Assembly: GCA_002286715.1 (NCBI GenBank)
Contig: NSJX01000003.1
Location: 1,104,680 to 1,168,679, forward strand
Length of the DNA: 64,000 bases
Direction of reading: 5' to 3'
DNA from: Dentipellis sp. KUC8613
Taxonomy: Eukaryota > Basidiomycota > Agaricomycetes > Russulales > Hericiaceae
Part shown: positions 22,542 to 35,517 of the stretch, one piece after another
Position numbering within the stretch: the first letter of the stretch is position 1
Layout of the letters: each line of letters opens with the position of its first letter
Notes under the pieces: generated by a model
What the model was told of the DNA's origin: nothing
Seen by the model: the letters and a program-made list of their open reading frames with translations, nothing else
Database searches by the model: none
Made by a program: the position numbers and the translations under genes

Positions 22542-25500
22542 TCAACTCTCCTCTTCATCCGCACCAATCAACCACCCAATTCCCTTCTGGAACACACGAC
22601 TAGCCTGGGCAGATACATCCGGATGCTCCGACCTTGACGGCCACGGCCTTTCGACGCTCCTCGACTTCTCACGACCGCTGTCATCAGAAGCGACGGATTT
22701 CGGACGCCCACCGACAGAGAAAGGGAAGTTCGCAGCGACTCGGCTGAATGTATGCGCAATGGCGGCTGCGTCTGGCGTACTGACGAGCGGCGATGAGGGC
22801 ATGTGCAGGTCCGGCATATGGAGATGTTGGAAGCGTGCGGCGAGGGATGCAGCTGTGCCCGTGGGGACTGCCTGGCGCTTTGTGCGCGTATTATCTGGGC
22901 CTGTGCGACCCTTTCGCTTGCCGAGCCGTTCCCGGCGTTCCTCTGTATCCTCTGACTCCAAGCGGCGCCAGGCGTTAAGGACGTCCACCATCTTCTCTGG
23001 AGGGCAAAATTCGAGCGCACGGCCGAGGAGAGCCAACTTCTTCTCGACGTCTTCAAATTCGATTTGCCGACCCAGCTGGAAACAGGCCACCCAGCACACT
23101 TCGTTCGCTTCTTGCACCTTCGCGGGATTGGTCGTGGCGAGCGGAGAGGAATTGAGTTCGAGGATAGTGCTGATCATCGTTCCGCTACTTTCGTATGCCC
23201 GCGTGAAGTCTTCTGCTTGCAGGGCAGTGTCGGTAATCATGGCAAGGGCTTTCACTGTCGCAGTGGTGTCGTCGCGGAATCCCAGTTTGTGGACGAGCTC
23301 TAGAATAACTTCGGGATATTTATAAGCATTATCGTTGCTGGAGAGGACCCGGGATATGAGAGAAAGCCGATCCTTGACGAGACGGATTTCAAGCGGGGAG
23401 ATCGGTAAACCAGGCGCGGTCATTACATTGTAGGACGTGATGCTCGAAGTTGCTTCGATGAATTCCTGCTCTCTGATGATGGCGTCCGACTTTGCTGGGA
23501 CACTCAGACTGGAGGACATGTCAGTGCGAGAGGAAAGGTGACTGTACCATGAAACTCACCAGTCGTAGGCCAGCTTCATGTCCCCGAAGCGATAGTTACC
23601 GGAGCTGGCGTTGTCGTAATATTCCCGAGAACAAGTAAGGCAGATTGTCTCGATTTCAGCGTCGGACAGAGCTGACAGGCTCTGATGGCGGGGGTGAAGC
23701 AACCGCTTCGCAATATGAAACCCTAGAAAGCAACTGTGTCAGAAAAGGAAGGGAGGTCTGTACTAAGTGCCTCACGTCCTGTGCTCAAGAGGCCCGAGAG
23801 AAATATCCGCAACACTTCGTGCTGCTCAAGGAGGCCAAAGGCGCTTCTCAGGCCGGTATCGTTCGTGCTAGACAGTTTGATCATATCTTCCAGAAGCCAT
23901 TCCCAATCGTCCACTGTATTCAACTGGTCATCGGATCCTCCGGCTCTCCTAGCAAGTCGAGTCGCCCAAGCACGCTGCTGGGTCTCATCATTGATACTTT
24001 GGAGGAACCATCGCAAGGGCGCCGGAACGCCCCACCTCGAGAGGATCTCTCCCGCCTCTAGGTGCACGTCCAAAATGTCCAACGCTCGCGAAAGCGAGGT
24101 GGCAGGAAGAGGTTTGAAGAACAAAAGGAGGTCTTGAGGTGTACAGCGAGGGCGAGCTGTGGTTGGTGTAACATATGCTCCGAGAGCGTTGACCGTCGAG
24201 TAAGCTTCATCAGCCAGATCTTCATCCGCTTCACTGTTGTCCCAAGCTGGTAAACACTCAAAAATCCGACTCATTGTTGGCCACTCAGTGAGGCTATCGC
24301 TGCCATAGAGGCGAGACAGCGCGAGGCGCGCCATAGCTTCATCGTCGCTAATAAGGCGATGGGCTGGGGGAAGTGTAGGCTTGGATGCTTCGAATATCGA
24401 AGCCACAAAGTCCAAGGGGGCAGACAGAATGTAGTCGTGCAGAAGCCGGGAAGATATCGAAGTATCCGGGTGACCAGCCCGTTCGGCACGCGCTTCGAGA
24501 ACGAAGAGGTATGGCACGACAAGTTTTCGGATATTCGCAACAAGGTTGCCTTCTGTCGAGTTGGCGAGATATGCTTGAACAACAGCTGCTGGCTCCATCT
24601 CTCTCCAGCGACGAAGCGTCCACTCTGTATCAGTTTCCTCCACGTCCGCGGACGGAGCGTCGTAGACAAGACGCGAAAGCAAGCTGAGCTCTTCGCCAAG
24701 TTCGTCAACACCCGGGACACCTTGAGACCCACCGTGCTGAACGAGAGCCAATGCGACATCCACCATTCCTGTGGAAACCAAAATGTCCTCCACCCGTTCC
24801 TCATACCATGAAGCCAATTCGGAGGCGGAAAAAGGCTGCATCTGGGCTGCTGCCACATTACGGGTAGGTCTTGTCGGAAGAAGATCCATGTCGACAGAGC
24901 CACTAGCCTTCAATGCTGCTTGGATGGTATTTGCTTCAGACCAGTCTGCATCTGTTCTCCAAGGTTGGTACGAAGGTCGCTGCTCCATGTCTTGTACAGT
25001 GTCGAAGCCAGGTAGAAGATCCCGGTACAAGGATGGATGAACATGCTCCGGGATGCAACCCAGGATGGTGTAGCGGTATGACCAGAGTGAAGGACCGAAA
25101 CGTTTGCAGAGGATGGATACAGCGGCCAAGGCTTGTTTGCTAGCAAGAAGGCATGCAGTATCCAACAGGTCATCCACCAAGAATTGATGCAGCGCTATGG
25201 GTAGCGTCTTGGACGATTCTGGGCGTTCCTTGTCCTCGTCGGCAGCCTCTTCCCAAGGATCATCCTCCCACTGAGGGTCAATGTCTTCTTCGTCATCTCC
25301 TTCGCCGTTCTGACAAGCCTCGACATACGTATTCAGGCGGTCCAGCCGGTCCAACAGCACAGTCCGCATGTAACATATTTGGGCGTCCGCAGGTTGTTCG
25401 TGAAAGTGTGCAGTCAGTTCCTCTGATCGAGAATTAGGCAACGAACCACTCGATTGACCCTCGTCGTTTTCTGCCAATTCGCCAACCGCCAGCCTCTGCT

Positions 25501-25702
25501 GCAACGGAAGCGTCCTCTCTAGACCCGCGTCGAGAAGAGTGCGTTGAAGGGAAGCGTCATCGAGTAACCGGTCCACGCTCGCAGCGACTACCCACAAGTC
25601 GTCCTTGATGAGTAGCAGCGTGTTCTGGATGTGCTCCTGGGTTATATCTTCATCAGCCAGCTTCGTCCATTTTTCGCAGAGGTCTTGAGGGTCAGGAGCC
25701 AT
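22542..25702 (-). CDS. SEC39: Sec39-domain protein (Dsl1 complex, Golgi-to-ER tethering)
   Basis: Tethering subunit that captures COPI vesicles at the ER; the human counterpart is NBAS. The large 5' exon (25702 down to about 23780) begins with KWTKLADEDITQEHIQNTLL and WVVAASVDRLLDD, typical of the Sec39 N-terminus, and continues as an alpha-helical solenoid. A roughly 54-bp intron (donor gtgagg, acceptor ctttctag, about 23726-23779) then joins STGR to FHIAKRLLHPRHQ. A further exon contains ALSDAEIETICLTCSREYYDNASSGNYRFGDMKLAYD before the last intron (about 23512-23560). The final exon ends in a disordered Ser/basic tail. About 1,020 aa, in the fungal Sec39 range. ATG at 25702 is the first in frame. 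Confidence 0.85.
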
Positions 25703-26234
25703 ACTCGCAGAGGCGGCACCAACAAGTGCGTAATGACAGCCTCGTCAAACTCGCAGTTACAAGTCGTGTCAGTCACGTGAGCGACACATATTCTCGACAT
25801 CAAGTTCGAGGTCTCTTGGGTTGAAGCCTTGAAAGTACGTCTACGACATATATCTACATGCTTTCAAAAAAGGCAAAGGCAACGAAGCATCGAAGATGCT
25901 GTCGCCTGACGACGTGAAAAGGTTGGTGGGGAATGGACTCATTATACAGGCTCAAGGGCTTGTCTCAACCTATGCTAGCGAGGCAGACTCTAGTAATGGG
26001 ACCAGGCGAGGTGATAATGAGAGACAATGAGTAACTGGGGAAGTAGAGATATTGATACAGAGAGCTTGATATACCGGATGATGCCGAATGCAATTTTAGC
26101 CCAACTTATACTGCATATGCGATCCTCTGTGATACGCCAGCGCATCTAGTAGAGCATTAAGTGAAGGTGTAGATGTAGAGTAGTCACGTCCGCTGATGTC
26201 AAGGTGATGAAGGGTGAAGACAAGTCAAGTATGC
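25703..26234. other. Intergenic upstream of SEC39
   Basis: This region lies between the NIP7 stop and the SEC39 start, both on the minus strand, so it should contain the SEC39 promoter and NIP7 3' UTR. No open frame with coding character and no repeat was seen. Confidence 0.5.
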
Positions 26235-27040
26235 TTAGAAAAGCGTGTCCTGTTCAAAAGTAAGCAACCATCCATGTTGTCGGGCGCATCGTAGTGAGGC
26301 TCACCTCGTCTCGAAGATATTCACCGACATCCCTGTGGTGCATAGAGCATGTGAGATTGACGTAGCTGGTGGCAATTTAGGTTTACGCACGCTTGGTGGA
26401 AGACGATGATAGCGGTAGGGTCAAGTTTCCGGGTATCAACAGTAGAACGAGCAGTAACGCCAAATCCCTGGCGCAACGTGAGATATACTCAATAGAGACA
26501 AATGCGCAGAGCTTACCAGAGGAACATCATTCATACTAAAGACCACTACGCCTTGGTGTTCAGGCGTATCTTCCGTGATACGGCCAAGGTGGGCCTTCAC
26601 TATATGATTGCCATACAGGAAGGGCATTTCGCCGTTCGGCTTTATCCATATCTGGGATATTGTCAGAGCCTGACCGAAGAATAGTAGAAGGATCACGCAC
26701 TTTGTATTTCGCGTATTGCGCAAGGTAATCAAGGGCAGTAATATGCAGCTTGAATTTGCCGCTTTTGCTGAACTTGCCGAAGCAGGTTCCTAAGCTCACC
26801 AGATTTGGACGTGCTACGGATATACCAAGACGCATCGACGACTCGGAGACATAGTAGACACGGTCCTTTTGAAGGCGAAAGCAGTATGGTTCGTCAGGTC
26901 TGTCGATGAGGTGAACAAGGTTTTTGCCCTGGAAAGATATTAGCGCGGGGTGCAGCAAGGGGGTTGACGTGAATGCTGACAATGTAATTAGCGAGCTTAG
27001 CAAAAACGGCCTTGCTCTCGTCTTCAGTCAAAGGCCGCAT
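26235..27040 (-). CDS. NIP7: 60S ribosome biogenesis factor Nip7
   Basis: Conserved nucleolar factor that binds pre-60S particles through a C-terminal PUA domain. From the ATG at 27040 the exons read [49 protein letters not shown] and [19 protein letters not shown], then [33 protein letters not shown], and an end of DTLF-stop at 26235. This is almost identical to the universal Nip7 sequence and has the usual length of about 180 aa. Several short introns. Divergent from NRDE2, with 161 bp between start codons. Confidence 0.95.
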
Positions 27041-27201
27041 GTCTTGGGTCGTGACTACAGGAGGTGTTGGGTACAGACAAGACTTACAGTAATGCGTCGA
27101 AAATGAAAATGGCACTAATCCGGCAAGTGCCGAAATTACCCCGGGTTCTGAAACAAGTCGCGTCCGCGTCCGCGTTCGCTCACACAGGCTCGAAGGGCAG
27201 C

Positions 27202-30200
27202 ATGGATCCACCATCATTCTCCTCCTTTGCGCCCTCTTTCTCCTCGTTCCCGGACTTTGAACAGGGCTCTAGCAAGCATGTACCACCATCTCATTCAAGC
27301 CAGCATCTAGAAGACAACGCTGACGCGAAGCGCAAGCGTAGAAGTAGCAAGAAGGACAAGGACAAGAAACACAAGAAGACAAAGAGCAAAGCTGATAAGG
27401 CTTACGACGAGAAAAGCCGAGATGATACTCGTCGAGGTGACGCGGTATTATTTGACGACGATCGAGAAAGCCGGCCCTATGCATTCGATGACAGGGAATC
27501 GCGACCAGTATTCTACACCGATCGGAAGGGGGATCCTTTGAATGTACGATTTGGAGGCCTATACGCGAAAGAAGTTCCGAAGTACCAGCTTGTTGCTTGT
27601 AAGTCCCTTCAAGTCTCCTTACGTGACTGCTTACAAGTTTGAAGGGGGAAAGAAGATACTCGGGCTCGATGGGTCATGGAGTGTTGTGCACAGAGGAGGT
27701 GGGGGACTTGAAGTAGGTATGGGAGGGAGACGCAAGGTACGCTCTGGGCTGATCACGCATACGCTTACCGGGGGTCAATGCTGCTTCTAGATACCTAGCA
27801 TCACTGACTCAAGTTCTCGTGCTTTATTGAATGCACCGCCCACGCGCAGGCTCATCCCCTCTTTTGCGGACGCGTCTCGATACCAGGAAAGCGATGGTTT
27901 CATCAAGCTGCCGTCGGCCAAGGACCACCACGGCGACCAATCATACCGGTCGATTGAGCGTTCCAAAGACGACGCGGATTCCGACTACGACTCCTCGATG
28001 ACATCTGGCTCGGATCTCTCTGCAGAAGATGAAAATGAGGGTTTAACTCTGACCTCATTCCAAGAAAAGACAAGATCCCTCGAGCAACGCCTTGCTGCGG
28101 ATCCTTCATCTATATCGAATTGGCTCTCTTTGCTGTCTCACTCCCTCTCCCAGATCCCGATCACGTCTCGAAGCTCAACGAAGACACGGGCTGATATCAC
28201 ACTTTCTATCGTCTCCCGTGCCTTGACATCACTTCCCGAGGACGTACCAGCACACAAACTACGACTTATATATCTGCAAGCGGGAGAGGAGATCTGGGAA
28301 GCCTCGAAACTGCAGGTTGAGTGGGAAAAAGCTTTGAAGGAAGGGAATGCCGATGTTAAGATGGCCTGGCTTGACTGGAGGACTCGCATGGGAGGACGGA
28401 CTGTTGATAGTGTATTGGACGATGCGTTGAGGATACTTCAACTATCCACAAGCGAGTTGGAGCGGCTCAGGATATTCTGGAGAGCAGCTGTCATCCTTCG
28501 CCAAGCAGGTCCGTTACATGCAGCATTTTCGCCCTTCGTCTTTCTCACTGCACTGTACAGGCCACATTGAACGGGCCATGGCAATGTTTCAGATCCAAGC
28601 AGAGCTGTATGATTTGCGATCGAGTACTCTGAAGGACGGATATTGATATCTTTGCGCTCACAGGATCTTCAACGTGCCGTCTTCGTCACTGCGGTCATCT
28701 TTCGAAGAGCAGCTCGGCGCCCTGGAAGAGTACTGGGAGTCGGAAGCTCCCCGTATAGGCGAGTCGGGAGGGAGTGGCTGGGCTTCATGGGTGGCTGCAG
28801 GCAAGCCAGAGCATAGCTTCGCCGGTGCAGTCCACCCGCCCCAGGAAAACGTTTCCAATATTGCTGACCCTTATACCAGTTGGGCATGCCAAGAAGCTCA
28901 GTCAGACGGAACGCTGAAGCCTCCTTCACGTTCAACAGAACCAATCGCCGACGAAGACCCCTTCTCTACTGTTCTGTTCTCGGATGTTCGACATTTCCTG
29001 TCAGCATTCTCATCTGTGCGAGCTAGATCGGCTTTTCGTCTAGTTTGGCTGTCCTTCTTAGGTCTGCACGTGCCCGGCCTCGAAACACTGTTGTCCTCCT
29101 CTGAGAGTACTGATGATCGCTGGTGTGAGATCCATCTGTCCAGCGGTCCATATCTCGCGTCCATCTATCCACCAGCCCCGGAGCGAAGGCGAATCACGGG
29201 AAGCTCATATGCTGGCGTTATAATAGGCCAGTCAGAGGAATATTCCAGTGGCTTTGGGCCCGTGAAGACATGGGGATACCGAGCTGTGGGGCCGATGGAT
29301 GTATTTGGGGAGGCAAATTGGAGCATGTGGACCCGCGAAGACGTGCAAGGTGTCAACGTGGAATTTGTCCGGAGGGTATTTGAGCGATGTCGCCTCGGCA
29401 CCAGCGGAGATGACACTGAGTGGGATGTTTTGAATTTGTCATTTGAGGCTGTTCTCAATGTGAAAGGGTTCGTCTGTTCCCTTGCTCAAGAGTTGCAGAT
29501 GTGTACTGATCTCATGTAGAGCCCTCAAGGTGTCGCGCAGCCTCCTTGCCAACGCACGAGAATCTATTGTTCACTGGTCCGCACATGCTCGTCTAGAGCG
29601 TCTCCGGGGACGTCTGGATGAAGCCCGGAAAATATATCGAACTGTCACTTCCACTCCATCGTCGTCGGATAACAAGCTAAGTCTCGGGCCTCTTTGGTAC
29701 GATTGGGCCGATATGGAATGGCTTGCGGGTCAGCCAGACGCAGCAATCCAGGTCATCTTTCGTGCGGCTGGTCTTGATGGTACGACTGGTCTCGGCATCG
29801 CTACCCTTCGTGCAAAACGAATCTTGGACGACACTGCACGAACCATTCCAGGAACCTTATGGAAGGTTCAAGAGTCGTGGTTGCGGCTGGCTGCTCTTCT
29901 GGAGCTGCTCACGTCATCCTCTTCTGCCGAATGTCCCCTTTTCCTTTGCGCACCAATAATCAAACAAGGCTCGATTGCGGACGAGAGCGCGGCGGTTTCC
30001 TCGCTTACGATGTTGTACCATCATGTGCTGACGTTGCGAGGTACGGCGAAGCCAACCGTTTTACGAGAGCGCCTTGAAAGGGCGCTGAATGTCTACCCAA
30101 ACAATACCGCTATTCTTGGCATGTTCTTGGAAGCTCAAAAAGGTCAGGGAGTTTGGGGGCGGGTAAGGGAGTTATTGGAGGTAGGCACCGAGGACAGTGG

Positions 30201-30775
30201 CGAGCAGCCGAAGAATGTAGCAAGACGTGTTGCGGACGTGTGGGTCGCGGGCTGGGAGAAAGGGAGATGGGATTGGGAAATTGAACGCACGAGAGGCGGA
30301 TTGGCGGCGGCAGTGGAAAGCGAGCGGTACGTGTTGTCTTGGAATGTATCCGAATACAGCCTAAAGCTCTATGGGATACACAGAACAAGAGGAAGTCCAA
30401 TACTATGGCGACTGTACATTGAGCTGGAAATTCGTGCAGGACAATTGGAACGAGCAAAAGATCTATTATTCCGTGCGTTAGGGCAATGCCCCTTTGTAAA
30501 AGGTAGGCTTGGCTGTTATTGTAAACAGACAATGCGCTCATGCTTGCATTGCAGAGCTGTATCTCCTGGCTTTCGACGCCCTTCGGTCCGTGTTTACGGG
30601 GCGGGAGCTCAACGCGCTTGCGGACTCAATGGCCGAGCGTGGCGTTCGGATGAGAAAGGGACTGGACGACGTTGTCGGTGACTGGACGGAAGACAAGGAA
30701 GAGGAGGAGAGCAGCGGAGAAGAGGACGAGATTGAGGCAGAGGCAAGGGAGCGACAGAGACTGCGGCCGTATTAG
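27202..30775 (+). CDS. NRDE2: NRDE-2 family nuclear RNA-silencing/exosome cofactor
   Basis: Nuclear protein that works with the Mtr4 exosome helicase and, in some organisms, in co-transcriptional RNA silencing. The N-terminus is a disordered lysine-rich region (KRKRRSSKKDKDKKHKKTKSK), the expected Mtr4-interacting zone. It is followed by the family block RKGDPLNVRFGGLYAKEVPKYQLVA and, after an intron, GKKILGLDGSWSVVH. The rest is HAT/TPR-like helical repeats (FEEQLGALEEYWE, PLWYDWADMEWLAGQPDAAIQVIFRAA, PILWRLYIELEIRAGQLERAKDLLFRAL). It ends in an acidic/basic tail at 30775. About six introns. The start is the ATG at 27202, where the Ser/Phe-rich leader begins. No other silencing gene adjoins it, although a Clr4-type methyltransferase lies 24 kb away. 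Confidence 0.88.
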
Positions 30776-31103
30776 CGCTAGGTAGAAAGTAACGTGACAG
30801 GACAATGGTGACGTGACGTGGCTGTGTGACAACGGTGTGACCTGGAGGGCGGGAACACGAGGCGGGAGCCATTGTCATTTTCTGATTCATCCTCGCCGCC
30901 ATTCTCCTCCAGGCTACACGCCTGCCTGCCCCGCTCTCTCCCTATTGTTCTCGGGCCTCCCTATACAATCGGCACCTCCACCAATTCTTCGCCATTTCGT
31001 TCCCTTGAAACCCACCATTGCTTGGTCTCACGCAACAACCCCCCACTGAGGGGGCTTTCACCACTACCTTACTACCCTGTATTCACTCTAGTGCTATTCC
31101 GTC
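30776..31103. promoter_or_regulatory. Promoter region of the Byr4/Bfa1 gene
   Basis: This 328-bp gap lies between two tandem plus-strand genes. The second half is C/T-rich (ccgctctctccctattg), common in basidiomycete leaders. No TATA box or open frame stands out. Confidence 0.4.
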
Positions 31104-33812
31104 ATGACCGCCGTCCCCGCCCCCACCATCACCCTTTCTCAAGAAGAATGGCCTGACGCAGACTTTGATCTCCCAGAGGGAGAGCCTCTCCACGCTCCGG
31201 ATGCCGAATCGGACAAGGAGGACGAGGAGGACTGGGACATCCAGATGGGCCTTGGCAGGCCTGGTGGTGCGAAGGCTCGGGCTGTCGTTGCGGGAATGGC
31301 TGCTCGCTCGGAGTTGACGAGGAAGGAGAGCTCGCAGATGTTCACTATCAGGCCACCTCTCCCATCCACTGACGAGGACGACGAGGACGATGAAGGCGTA
31401 TCCACCATCAAGGTCGCTGCGCTCCTCAAACCATCCACCGAGGCAAAGCCACCCGTTACTATCGATGAAGACTTCGAGGACGCTTTTGCCCTTCCTTCCG
31501 ATCTCACCCAGCTTTCCCTCCGTCCTCTCTCCCTCCACCATCAGTCGTCGAAGAACTCCCTTGAATGGGGTGAAAACCAAACTTCGTCGTCTCAGTCCTC
31601 CGACACCTACTCCAACCTTGGCCTTGCCGATGGTCCTTCATCCTCATCTGCGTCCACCTCTGCATCGCAGCCCGATACGGAAACCGATGAGGAAGAAGAC
31701 GAGGACGACGACCTGGAGGGTCTGGTTATACCTTCAGGTCTCTTCACATCTCGGTCCAGTGGCAAGCATCTCGCTCGGCTTCTTGAAAAGAAAAAGAAGA
31801 CGCCCGTCGTACAGGAAGGTGTCAAGGTAGCTAGCCCTGACCCCGAAGATAACTACGAGGTTGGACTCGTTATCGACGATGATGCCGACTTCAGTCCCAG
31901 TCGGCTGTTGCAGAATGCTCACCATCAGCATGCCCGCCGACCTGCGATGGACTATCGAAGTACTAGCATGCCCACTAGGTCTTTGTCGGTGAGGCCTCCT
32001 TCCAGGTTGAAAATCGATCGCGCCAAGTCGCCAATCAACCCTCCGCCCTCCTCTGCCCGTCAACTCCAGAGACTGAAACTTTCCCCTTCACCTCCTCCCC
32101 GCGGCACCCCTACACGCTCTCAGTCGGCTCTTGTATCTGCACCTCCTTCATCGAATAGCTCTTTCCTCGCCGCCAAGCCTGGTAGTCTTCGGGGTCAGAA
32201 GTCCCACACTGGTCTCAAACCCCCCACGCCACCGTCCAGTCAGCGCAAACTCCCTCGCAAGGCTTCGCTGTCGTCACTTATGGAAGCTAGTACATCCCAC
32301 GCGTCAGGCTCGGGATCTGCTTCACAGGTGGCGGCGCCGAATGCTTCTCGATATGAAGCGCCTACTGCCGCATCACGTGCAAAATCGCACACCAATTCGA
32401 CGAGTAGGATGCATGGCTTGGAATACAACGTGCCCCCCACACGCCCTTCCACGCCTTCTTCGAATCCTGCTGCACTGCGTTTGACGATGCCAACATCCTC
32501 CTCTCGTATGAAGTCTAGGACGCATATTTCGGCCGTCTTTCCGTCGTCTTCTCAACAATCCGGAGGCTCGCGTGCGACATCTCCGATACCGACACGCCCT
32601 CCTTCATCTCTTTCCTTGCGATCGCAACGGTCGAAGCAGCCTGTACCTGGCCCTAGCAGCGCTACATCGGGCCCGAAGGTCTTGCGCAAACCCAAGCGAC
32701 AACGCACTTATGGTGATGGCACGGAGCTGGACGGATTTGACGACTTGCCCACTGATCGGGACAAGGAAAGCCATTTCCGAGTGCAGCCAAAGGGGTACGG
32801 CAATAGGGTGCCGGGCGCCATGTATCCTTCCAAAGACGTTGGAAAGGGTACAATGCGCAAAAGGACACAACTCGATGGACCAGATGGTGGATTCGGTAAG
32901 ATTGAGTACATTGCGATTGTCTTTCATCATCTGACTGTATGCGTGTAGCTGATTCTACATCGCGTACACTAAAACGGACAAGTAGGATTGAGTTCTCTTC
33001 GTCCAAAGCAGCTGCGGATTCCGTGCCGAAGAGAAAGAAGACCGTTGCCTCTCCTCCAGGTCATACACGGCGGAAGCCTACTTTGATACGAAATCTTGGT
33101 GGCTCCGCTGTACCCAAAGGTGAGGAAATGTGTTGTTCATTTCTCTTCGTTGTTGTCTCACCCAACATCTCTAGTGGTTGGGGAAATGAAGTGGAATCCT
33201 CAGACCTTGCGATGGGAGGGCAACGATCAAGCCTTGCGCGACTTTGACGCCGCTATGGGAACTTCGACGCGGCCGGCTCTCATCACACACTTGACGGGCT
33301 CCTCAGTGGGATCGCCCGTCGGCTCTTTCGCGTCAGGAGCTCGGCGAGTTGGGAACATGATCTTTGATCCATCACGAATGTGTTGGATATCAACATTATC
33401 TCCCGACGAAGACGAGCCAGATGTATTTGCGGACCTGGCGGACGACGAAGAGGACGGCGATGGTTGGGAAGGCAGGGGTGGAACCATCCGCGCCAACCAA
33501 CAAAATTCGTCAGCCGCTTCTGGCCAATCTGATATCGGCGGCCCAGGTAGTGCCGCCTCGAGTCGAATAGAGACCCCCAGTCCATCACGAAGTCATCGAC
33601 GTAGCCCATCTGATTCGGGAAGCGACCGCGGCTCTCGTGCATCCATGGTGGTATGCGATGTCGACGATGCGTTTTTGGAGACGTGTCGTTTGGCCGAGGA
33701 GCGACATCGTAGCGATATGAGAGGTTGGAAGTCGAGAGCAGATAACTTCTTTGCTGGTGAAGATCGCGCATATCTCTATGATATCCGAGCTCTTGCGACT
33801 CGGAAATACTGA
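31104..33812 (+). CDS. Byr4/Bfa1-like spindle checkpoint GAP subunit
   Basis: Partner of Bub2/Cdc16 in the two-component GAP that restrains the Tem1/Spg1 GTPase and so septation and mitotic exit. Recognised from an N-terminal acidic block DEEDWDIQMGLG..GGAKA, then DEDFEDAFALPSDLTQLSL, a central YGDGTELDGFDDLPTD, and a C-terminal region MKWNPQTLRWEGND, NMIFDPSRMCWISTLSPDEDEPDVF and MVVCDVDDAFLETCRLAEERHRSDMRGW. About 850 aa, mostly disordered between these blocks. Introns lie near 32899-32948 and 33120-33174. The start at 31104 follows a long C-rich leader. Assignment rests on recalled family patterns and is good but not certain. Confidence 0.82.
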
Positions 33813-34403
33813 GGTCTATCTCTTGTATGTTTTCCTCTCTGTCCTTATTTTCTTCTCTGGTATCTCGGCATGTCCAATGACCTACTTTATCACCATTTCT
33901 AATCTTTCAGTGCAGTACTTTCGACTTCTCCCTTCTTGTATGAAGACTCGAACGCTCTTTGATCACACATATCATCCCCCTCTCCCCCTTCCCGCTTTTG
34001 CTATCTACTGCTACTGTGCTTTGCCTTTTCTCACCTAGTTCTATTCCGTCCGGTTGTCCGTTGATCACGTCGCTCCTTACTCCTTCCTCTTTTTCTCGAT
34101 GTGTATGCCCCAGCAATATGAAGAACATGACAAACCAATTTTGTATTACGAGCGCTCGTCCATGACAAGCGAAGACCGTCAGACAGGTTACCCGGTTTCC
34201 TAGTCTCCGTTGCTGACCTCGACCAAGGAAGATAGTCGTTCCTTTGTCAGATACCGATTTCCTAGAAACACCGCGGTCATCCGCACGGGAGACTGAAGTC
34301 TGACGGATGACCCAGTCGGACTCATCTTGAAGTAGACATGTCATCAAATGAGCAATGGCCCACTTTAAATAATTTCACCATTGTCCTTATCTATCCCCCG
34401 GAC
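33813..34403. other. Intergenic upstream of ureD
   Basis: The stretch is pyrimidine-rich on the plus strand to about 34100 and probably contains the Byr4 3' UTR and the ureD promoter. I saw no conserved open frame. The hydrophobic open frame at 33751-34038 is a shadow of the Byr4 exon end and its 3' UTR. Confidence 0.45.
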
Positions 34404-35407
34404 ATGTCTCTGTCTTCTGCACCATTGTCCTACGATTGCCTGCATGCAGGATTCGGTCAAATCACTGTGCGCAGTCATGGTCCCCAGGTCACCTTCCCAG
34501 AGCTATCTTACACGTATCCCCTCAAACTACTGTCTCCTAGGTTGGAGCAGCCTGGTGTAGCCGTCACATACATGTTGACATATGGTGGAGGGTTGGTCGG
34601 AGGTGACAGAATAGTCTTGTCCGTCGATGTTGGAGACGAGACACGTTTGGTGCTGCTTTCACAGGTTAGAGAATGGGGGTGTACAGTGTTTTACGCATCG
34701 TTGATCACAGGTCTGTGTAGGGATCCACTAAAGTGTTTAAAACCCGGCCTGGGGACAGAGCATCCGTCCTTTCACGACACTTTTTGCCAGAGAACATTCA
34801 GAGCAAGACTCGGACCACCACGCAACGACTGACAGTGCAAGTTGCCAGCGAAAGTGCACTCTTCCTTCTCCCTGACCCTGTCACCTGCTTTCGCGCCGCA
34901 TCATACCACCAGGTCCAAACTTTCCATCTTGCGACAAACGCATCCGCAGTATTACTCGACTGGGTCACGTCTGGACGGCGATCGCTTGGGGAGGAATGGG
35001 TGTTCTCGAGATACCACAGTGTGAACGAGGTCTTCGTCGGAGGCGAGCGAATCGCACGAGATGTCCTGTTGTTGGAAGACGAAGAGTCCGATGTCAAGCC
35101 GTTCTCAAAACGCACCCTCCAAGACCGACTCGCCCCATATTCCTGCTATGCGAACCTCATCCTGTACGGTCCTCAGATCAAGGACATTATCCTAGATCTA
35201 GACATGCGGTATCAAGCAATATCCCTCTACAGGACTTCGGAGCCGTCGACCACCCTCTGGTCGATGAGTCCAATTGGGGGGAACGAAGGGCGGATGATTA
35301 GAGTGGCTGGGAAAGAGACAGAAGATGTCAAGGGCTGGTTGCGCAACGAACTGAAGGGACTAGAGTGTATCATTGGTGTGGACGTGTTCCGCAAAGCATT
35401 TGTGTGA
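34404..35407 (+). CDS. ureD: Urease accessory protein UreD
   Basis: Chaperone that, with UreF and UreG, inserts nickel into urease. Two exons, 34404-34664 and 34721-35407, give about 315 aa. Signature segments are FPELSYTYPLKLLSP, TYMLTYGGGLVGGDR with DVGDETRLVLLSQ, then the spliced GSTKVFKTRP, LFLLPDPVTCFRAASYHQ, DWVTSGRRSLGEEWVF and IGVDVFRKAF at the end. Length and motif order match fungal UreD. It implies the organism hydrolyses urea. The downstream aldehyde dehydrogenase starts only 110 bp away, after a short G8 run. Confidence 0.93.
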
Positions 35408-35517
35408 TAAGATACCGGGGGGGGCAGATAAGATTACGGACTCGGACTTCCGGAGCAGTCAGTCGGGCTACTTATATCAGTTGCAGTAGGTCCTCGCCCT
35501 TTCTCTTCCGCCCACCA